NCBI GenBank assembly: GCA_020853095.1
Contig: JADYZN010000063.1
Location: 1-44,270, forward strand
Direction of reading: 5' to 3'
Source of the DNA: Phycisphaerales bacterium
GTDB lineage: Bacteria; Planctomycetota; Phycisphaerae; Tepidisphaerales; Tepidisphaeraceae
DNA: 44,270 nucleotides
Shown here: positions 39,627 through 44,270 of the stretch, piece after piece
How the letters are laid out: each line of letters starts with the position of its first letter
How positions within the stretch are numbered: position 1 is the stretch's first letter
Notes under the pieces: generated by a model
What the model saw: only the letters and a program-made list of their open reading frames with translations
Databases searched by the model: none
What the model was told of the DNA's origin: nothing
Made by a program: the position numbers and the translations under genes

Positions 39627-41705
39627 CTACCGCGCCGCCCTTTTTCCCTTGCCGCGCCCCTTGCTTTTGGGTTGCCACAACCGCACCGAGGGATCATCCC
39701 CGCCGCCATCTGGTTTCCATTGGCCGCCCGAATGGATCGTCGGCGCCCCTTTCATCTCGTTTAACTTGTCCCGTAACTGCGCCGCCCGTTCAAATTCAAG
39801 GTTCCGCGCCGCCTCCAGCATCTCCTCTTCCAATAGCCGGATCAGCTCGGTCTGGTCCAACTGCTCATCGTTGGCATGGATCGCCTCCTGCACCGTCCGC
39901 CGGGCTTTCACTTCGCTTTCGATGCCCGACCGGATCGCCTTCTGCACCGTCTGTGGCGTGATGCCATGCTCGGCATTGTACGCCAGTTGCAGTTCACGCC
40001 GACGGCCGCTCTCATCCAGCGCCTTCTGCATCGCCGGCGTCGTCGTATCGGCATACAGCACCACCATCGCGTTCACGTTTCTCGCCGCCCGGCCGATCAT
40101 CTGGATCAATGAGGTTTCCGATCGCAAAAACCCCGCCTTGTCCGCATCCAGGATCGCCACCAGCGACACTTCCGGAAGGTCCAACCCTTCGCGTAACAGA
40201 TTCACCCCCACCAGCACATCGTAATCTCCCTGCCTCAATTCCCGCAGAATCTCCACCCGTTCGATGGTCTGAATCTCGCTGTGCAGATACCGCCCGCGAA
40301 AACCCGCCTCCTGGATGTACGCGCTCAAATCCTCCGCCAGCCGCTTGGTCAGCGTCGTCACCAGCACCCGGTCTCCCTGTTCAACCCGCTGCTTGATCCG
40401 CTCCAGCAGGTCCGGTACCTGGCCTTGCGCCGGGTGAACCTCGATGACCGGGTCCACCAACCCCGTCGGCCGGATGACCTGCTCCACCACCTCCCCGGCG
40501 CACTGTTCCAGCTCGTATTTGCCCGGCGTCGCCGACACAAAAATCACCTGGCTCCACATCCCCTCAAATTCCTCAAACCGCAGCGGCCGGTTGTCCAGGG
40601 CGCTTGGCAATCGAAACCCATGGTCCACCAGCACCTGTTTTCGCTGGCGGTCCCCGTTGAACATCGCCCGCAACTGTGGAATCGTCACGTGCGATTCATC
40701 AATGATCAGCACGAAATCCTTTGGAAAATAATCAATCAGCGTGTACGGCTTTTCTCCCGGCTGTCGCCCATCCAGATGCCGGCTGTAATTTTCGATCCCC
40801 GGACACACCCCCGCCTCCTGGATCATCTCGATGTCATATTTCGTCCGCGCCAGCAGCCGCTGCGCCTCCAGCAGTTTCGCCTCGCCGCGCAACTGCATCA
40901 CGCGCTGATCCAGCTCCTGACGGATCGACCGCACCGCCTCCTCCACGCGCTCTTCGGGCATGACGTAGTGAACCGCCGGATAGACAAACACCTGCTGTTC
41001 GCTTTTAAGCCGTTCTCCGGTGAGCGGGTTGATCACGTCCAGCGCCGACACTTCATCCCCGAAAAATTCGATCCGATAGGCGAATTCCTCCTGCGCCGGG
41101 TGCAATTCCACCACGTCCCCCCTCACCCGGAACGTCCCGCGTTTGAAATCAATGTCATTTCGGCTGTATTGAAGATCGATCAGCCGCCGCAACAGCTCAT
41201 CCCGGTCGCACTCCACCCCCTTGCGGATCGGCACCACGCCACTCTTGTAATCCACCGGCGACCCAAGCCCGAAAATACAACTCACCGACGCCACCAGCAG
41301 CACATCCTGCCGGCTGACAAGGTTGCTCGTGGCCGACAACCGCAAACGGTCCAAGTCGTCGTTTCGGCTGGCATCCTTTTCAATGTAAATGTCCCGCTGC
41401 GGTATGTACGCCTCGGGCTGGTAATAGTCGTAATACGAAACGAAATACCCCACCGCATTGTTCGGCATCAACCCCTTGAATTCCTCGTACAGCTGCGCCG
41501 CCAGCGTCTTGTTGTGCGATATCACCAGCGCCGGCCGGCCCAGCCGCGCCACCATGTGCGCCATGGTGAACGTCTTGCCCGAACCGGTCACCCCCATCAA
41601 CGTCTGAAACTTTTTGCCCGAACGCACCCCCTCCACCAGCCGATCAATCGCCTGCGGCTGATCACCCTGCGGGGTAAATCCACTGATCACCTCAAACTGA
41701 CCCAT
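39627..41705 (-). CDS. uvrB: UvrABC excision-repair protein B
   Basis: A 692-residue DNA-damage-verifying helicase. Walker A is [13 protein letters not shown], the beta-hairpin region includes [21 protein letters not shown], motif II is [16 protein letters not shown], and motif [11 protein letters not shown]. The C-terminal UVR domain ([27 protein letters not shown]) binds UvrC. A short basic tail follows ([13 protein letters not shown]). Start and length match the family ([20 protein letters not shown]). It follows the ComEA-like gene by 62 bp and precedes the antitoxin-like gene. Confidence 0.97.
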   Translation of the reverse strand: MGQFEVISGFTPQGDQPQAIDRLVEGVRSGKKFQTLMGVTGSGKTFTMAHMVARLGRPALVISHNKTLAAQLYEEFKGLMPNNAVGYFVSYYDYYQPEAYIPQRDIYIEKDASRNDDLDRLRLSATSNLVSRQDVLLVASVSCIFGLGSPVDYKSGVVPIRKGVECDRDELLRRLIDLQYSRNDIDFKRGTFRVRGDVVELHPAQEEFAYRIEFFGDEVSALDVINPLTGERLKSEQQVFVYPAVHYVMPEERVEEAVRSIRQELDQRVMQLRGEAKLLEAQRLLARTKYDIEMIQEAGVCPGIENYSRHLDGRQPGEKPYTLIDYFPKDFVLIIDESHVTIPQLRAMFNGDRQRKQVLVDHGFRLPSALDNRPLRFEEFEGMWSQVIFVSATPGKYELEQCAGEVVEQVIRPTGLVDPVIEVHPAQGQVPDLLERIKQRVEQGDRVLVTTLTKRLAEDLSAYIQEAGFRGRYLHSEIQTIERVEILRELRQGDYDVLVGVNLLREGLDLPEVSLVAILDADKAGFLRSETSLIQMIGRAARNVNAMVVLYADTTTPAMQKALDESGRRRELQLAYNAEHGITPQTVQKAIRSGIESEVKARRTVQEAIHANDEQLDQTELIRLLEEEMLEAARNLEFERAAQLRDKLNEMKGAPTIHSGGQWKPDGGGDDPSVRLWQPKSKGRGKGKRAAR

Positions 41706-41767
41706 TCATCCGCTCCCGGCCAATCAACCCTTCATCATTGCATTATATGCCCGCCGACCCCCCAATA

Positions 41768-42163
41768 TCATCTTCCCCCTGTCATCGGCTCCGTCGTCGG
41801 ATCCGGAAATTCCAAATACGCCCGCAACTGCTCCACCATCGCCACACCGATCCCCTTCACCTTCAACAAATCTTCCGCGCGCTCAAACGCTTTGCTCCCC
41901 GGATGCCGCCGTACAAATTCCTCCCGATATTCCACAATCACCCCCGCCCGGCTCAATCCCAGCGCCGGCAGCGCGGCCAGATCCTCCCGGCTGGCCGTGT
42001 TCACGTCCAGTCGATCCGCCAATTCATCCATCCCATGCGAATCCCCCCGCTCATGGATCGGTATAAAACGCCGATGCCCCGCCCACCATGCCCCATACCC
42101 GACCAGCAGCACCAGCAACCCCACCCCCAACACCCGCCGCTGCCGCCGCGTCCAGCCCAACAT
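41768..42163 (-). CDS. ComEA-like helix-hairpin-helix DNA-binding protein
   Basis: A 131-residue protein with one N-terminal membrane helix (VLGVGLLVLLVGYGAWWAG, about 11-29) and a helix-hairpin-helix domain (DVNTASREDLAALPALGLSRAGVIVEYR and LLKVKGIGVAMVEQLRAYL), as in ComEA and its relatives. ComEA binds incoming double-stranded DNA in the periplasm during transformation. It lies 18 bp after the GH10-like gene and before uvrB. A competence link with the type IV pilus-like cluster is possible; no ComEC or DprA is seen in the window. Confidence 0.85.
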   Translation of the reverse strand: MLGWTRRQRRVLGVGLLVLLVGYGAWWAGHRRFIPIHERGDSHGMDELADRLDVNTASREDLAALPALGLSRAGVIVEYREEFVRRHPGSKAFERAEDLLKVKGIGVAMVEQLRAYLEFPDPTTEPMTGGR

Positions 42164-42181
42164 CGTTTTCCCCCCATCATC

Positions 42182-43708
42182 TTATGTCCCCGACGCCGGC
42201 GACTTGCGCGACCACTGATGAAATCGCTCTCTCAACTCCTGTGATTTGGCGAACGCCGCCTTGGGTTGCATCAGGTCATCCAGCAAACCGCCGGCCGGCA
42301 TCGTCTGGTTCAAATCCGCCAGGTTCGTCCACGCGATGCTCTCGACGTACGGCTTGCTGAGCGCCAACCGATACACCGCTTCCATCCATTCCGCCTGCAA
42401 CTGCGGATCCCACGCCCGATGCCACCGCCCCGCCGCCGCCGGATCGAGCTTTCCTTCGCTTAAATCGCCCGGATCGGGCGTGGATTTGCCCGGCGCATTG
42501 ACGGCCGTCAAAAACAACGGCCTCCCAAACGTCGAAAACTTGTCCAACATGCAGCTCAATTGAAACAAATCCCGCGTGAACATCCCCGGTCGCGGAACCC
42601 CCATCTCGATCTCCAGCCCGAACGCCTCAAAATTGATCCCCGCCTGCGCCACCATTTCCGCGTACAGCATCGGCGGTACGCTGCTGGCCACCTTGGCATG
42701 GTATTCCCCAAACGGCTCGCTGATCGTCACCAGCGTCCGCGCGCCGGGCATCATGTTTTTCACCTGCGACACCAGCAACCGCGTCAATTCGATGATCTGC
42801 TCAAAACTCAGCGGAAACACCCCGTTGCAGCACAGCCCCGCCGCCACGTTCCACACCGACACCCCCTTGCGATAGCGCTGCACCACCTTCTGCACGTATT
42901 CATACGCCAGCTCGCGCAGCGTCTCAAAATCGTGCTCCCAGATGAACATCCAATCCGGCACTTCCGCCTCGTCCAACCGGATCAACGGCCCGGCGATCAC
43001 CGGTATCCGCCGTCGATTGAGCGCCTCGATCCACTCATCCACCGCCGCGGTCTCAAAAACCTCCTCCTCCGGCTGCAACTGCTTCCACGGCATCGGCAGC
43101 ACCGCGTAATCAAACGAGCTGGTCAGCATGTCGCGGTATTTCTGATTCTGCACCCGCGGGTCCACCCGACAACCCACGATATGCCTGGCGAACTGACCCG
43201 ACTGCCGCCGCCGATTGAGCAGCAGATCGCCATGAAAAATCGACAATTGTTCCGACAATTCCAGCGACAATGCCAACGAGCGATCCGCCAGCTTGGCCGC
43301 TTCGGCCGGCTCATCCAGCTTTCCCAGCGCCTCGGCGAACAACTCCTGGGCTTGGCGAAACAACTGTTGGAATTTTTCCGCCTTCGGAAAATCAAATAAA
43401 TTCCAGTCCTCCTGCTTCTGCACGATCTTCATCAGCCGAAGCCGAGCCAGCTCAACGTTCAAATTATATGGCTGTTCCCGATGCCGCAGCCGTGTCGTCT
43501 CCAGCGCATAAGCGCCCGCCTCACCCATGTCCCACAGCAACGACAACCCGATCGCGTGCTCATCCCCCCGATCCACGATCAGCAACCCGTCGCGAAACAC
43601 GATGTCCCCCGCGATCGGCACGCTCTCCGGCCCCATCGCCACCGCCCCGGCCGGCGCATAGTGCTTAACCCGCTCCCCCCCGCGATATATCTCAAATTTA
43701 ACCGCCAT
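42182..43708 (-). CDS. GH10-fold protein, probable non-catalytic xylanase relative
   Basis: A 508-residue protein. The N-terminal ~165 residues form a beta-rich domain (VKFEIYRGGERVKHY), followed by a helical segment. From ~185 a barrel follows the GH10 xylanase layout: LPMPWKQLQPEE corresponds to the FNxxTxENxxKW strand, VSVWNVAAG (284-291) to the WDVVNE acid/base strand, and LFLTAVNA (398-405) to the ITELD nucleophile strand. In both places the catalytic Glu is replaced (Gly291 and Ala402), so hydrolysis by the normal mechanism is unlikely. No signal peptide is evident. Known planctomycete relatives are annotated as xylanase-like. It is divergent from ispE. Confidence 0.75.
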   Translation of the reverse strand: MAVKFEIYRGGERVKHYAPAGAVAMGPESVPIAGDIVFRDGLLIVDRGDEHAIGLSLLWDMGEAGAYALETTRLRHREQPYNLNVELARLRLMKIVQKQEDWNLFDFPKAEKFQQLFRQAQELFAEALGKLDEPAEAAKLADRSLALSLELSEQLSIFHGDLLLNRRRQSGQFARHIVGCRVDPRVQNQKYRDMLTSSFDYAVLPMPWKQLQPEEEVFETAAVDEWIEALNRRRIPVIAGPLIRLDEAEVPDWMFIWEHDFETLRELAYEYVQKVVQRYRKGVSVWNVAAGLCCNGVFPLSFEQIIELTRLLVSQVKNMMPGARTLVTISEPFGEYHAKVASSVPPMLYAEMVAQAGINFEAFGLEIEMGVPRPGMFTRDLFQLSCMLDKFSTFGRPLFLTAVNAPGKSTPDPGDLSEGKLDPAAAGRWHRAWDPQLQAEWMEAVYRLALSKPYVESIAWTNLADLNQTMPAGGLLDDLMQPKAAFAKSQELRERFHQWSRKSPASGT

Positions 43709-43855
43709 GCATCCATCCCAACGCCCCGCCCCAATCCGGCGGTCAGCCCACGCATCTTAAACACCAACCCCTCCCTCCACAACGCAACCTTGAACCGCTT
43801 CCGCGATCCAATTCATCATTCTCCATCAATTCTCATAAAATTGATCATTTTTTCG

Positions 43856-43884
43856 TTGACTTCAATCCTCCTTTTTTTTAATCT
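43856..43884 (+). promoter_or_regulatory. Candidate promoter for ispE
   Basis: TTGACT (43856-43861), a 17-base spacer with a T-run, and TAATCT (43879-43884) form a good sigma70-like promoter pointing to ispE. Two near-identical motifs lie just downstream: GGACCATTTCAA (43901-43912) and GGACATTTCAA (43926-43936). Confidence 0.5.
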
Positions 43885-44003
43885 ACACCCTGTTCGTTGA
43901 GGACCATTTCAACTTGTCGTTTGTGGACATTTCAATGCGTGCCGGGTTGATTTATAGCTTTTCGGCCCTTGACACTTGAATCGCGGTTCGGGACGCTCGC
44001 GAC

Positions 44004-44270
44004 ATGCGAGTCCTGGCGCCGGCCAAAATCAATTTGTTCCTCCGCGTCGGTCCACCGCGGGATGATGGGTTTCATCCACTGTTGTCGTGGATGTGCACCG
44101 TCGAGCTCTTTGACACTTTGATGTTCGAGCGTGCGCGCCCACCGGGATTGACCTTGTCCTGTGATCAGGCCGATCTCACCAACGACCAGTCCAACCTGGT
44201 CTGCAAAGCGGCCGCATCCCTGGCGGAATGGATCGCCCGGCCACCAGCCCGTGCCGACGTTCCTGGAGGA
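44004..44270 (+). CDS. ispE: 4-diphosphocytidyl-2-C-methyl-D-erythritol kinase, N-terminal part
   Basis: The frame runs from an ATG at 44004 off the window end (89 codons seen). MRVLAPAKINLFLRV is the characteristic IspE start of the GHMP kinase family. DDGFHPLLSWMCTVELFDTL and LTCDQADLTN-like sequence (LTLSCDQADLTNDQSNLVCKAA) matches the RxDGYHxL and PxxxxNLxxKAA segments, with Phe for Tyr in GYH. IspE phosphorylates CDP-methylerythritol in the non-mevalonate isoprenoid pathway. The ATP-binding PxxxGLGGGSS loop lies beyond the window end. There is no strong ribosome site. Confidence 0.9.
   Translation, partial: MRVLAPAKINLFLRVGPPRDDGFHPLLSWMCTVELFDTLMFERARPPGLTLSCDQADLTNDQSNLVCKAAASLAEWIARPPARADVPGG

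Noticed and set aside
40281-42218. Long rightward open frame of about 645 codons opposite uvrB and comEA-like genes
   Set aside because: It is antisense to two well-recognised genes, is rich in Pro, Arg and His, shows no domain, and reflects the pyrimidine-rich strand of GC-rich coding sequence.

Overview
The window looks like a chromosomal segment from a planctomycete of the Phycisphaerae type. The evidence is a PEP-CTERM protein beside a planctomycete-style prepilin, a large GH106-like glycosidase, a DUF4838 protein, a PilMNO/secretin pseudopilus cluster, many GTG starts and GC-rich coding. This placement is inferred from gene content; no rRNA, tRNA or CRISPR array was seen.

Region 1 (1-4.7 kb) is a decayed accessory region. 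It holds the C-terminal part of a type ISP restriction-modification protein with a perfect palindrome near its left edge, a 37-codon remnant resembling the end of a type I specificity subunit, and a compact leftward three-gene unit (DUF2188 protein, unknown 308-aa protein, three-helix membrane protein). It also holds a 21-bp tandem repeat that puts a stop codon in every unit of one frame, a remnant of a fibronectin-like domain, and a nested inverted repeat.

Region 2 (4.8-13.7 kb) is a carbohydrate locus. A rightward AraC regulator diverges from a leftward series: PEP-CTERM protein, prepilin-like protein, GH106-like glycosidase, MBL-fold hydrolase and secreted DUF4838 protein.

Region 3 (13.7-20 kb, rightward) contains lepA, an MFS exporter, a two-lobed WaaP/KdkA-like kinase 3 bp behind it, and a proline-rich lipoprotein.

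Region 4 (20-37.8 kb, leftward) is the main system: about 19 closely packed genes for a hybrid type II secretion/type IV pilus machine. In transcription order it has two GspG-like pseudopilins, GspI/J/K-like proteins, a small anchored protein, GspH-like, PilM, PilN, PilO, a GspC/PilP-like protein, the secretin and a TPR lipoprotein. A signalling block follows (histidine kinase, lone receiver, GAF-HD-GYP protein, STAS protein), and then the GspE ATPase and GspF. The ATPase has two MshEN-like motifs, so the HD-GYP protein and the motor could form a local cyclic-di-GMP circuit. No prepilin peptidase or PilT is present in the window.

Region 5 (38.3-44.3 kb) carries nadC, an antitoxin-like small protein, uvrB, a ComEA-like DNA-binding protein and a GH10-fold protein that appears to lack both catalytic glutamates, all leftward. 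The start of ispE runs rightward off the end. Palindromic dispersed repeats mark several junctions in this region.
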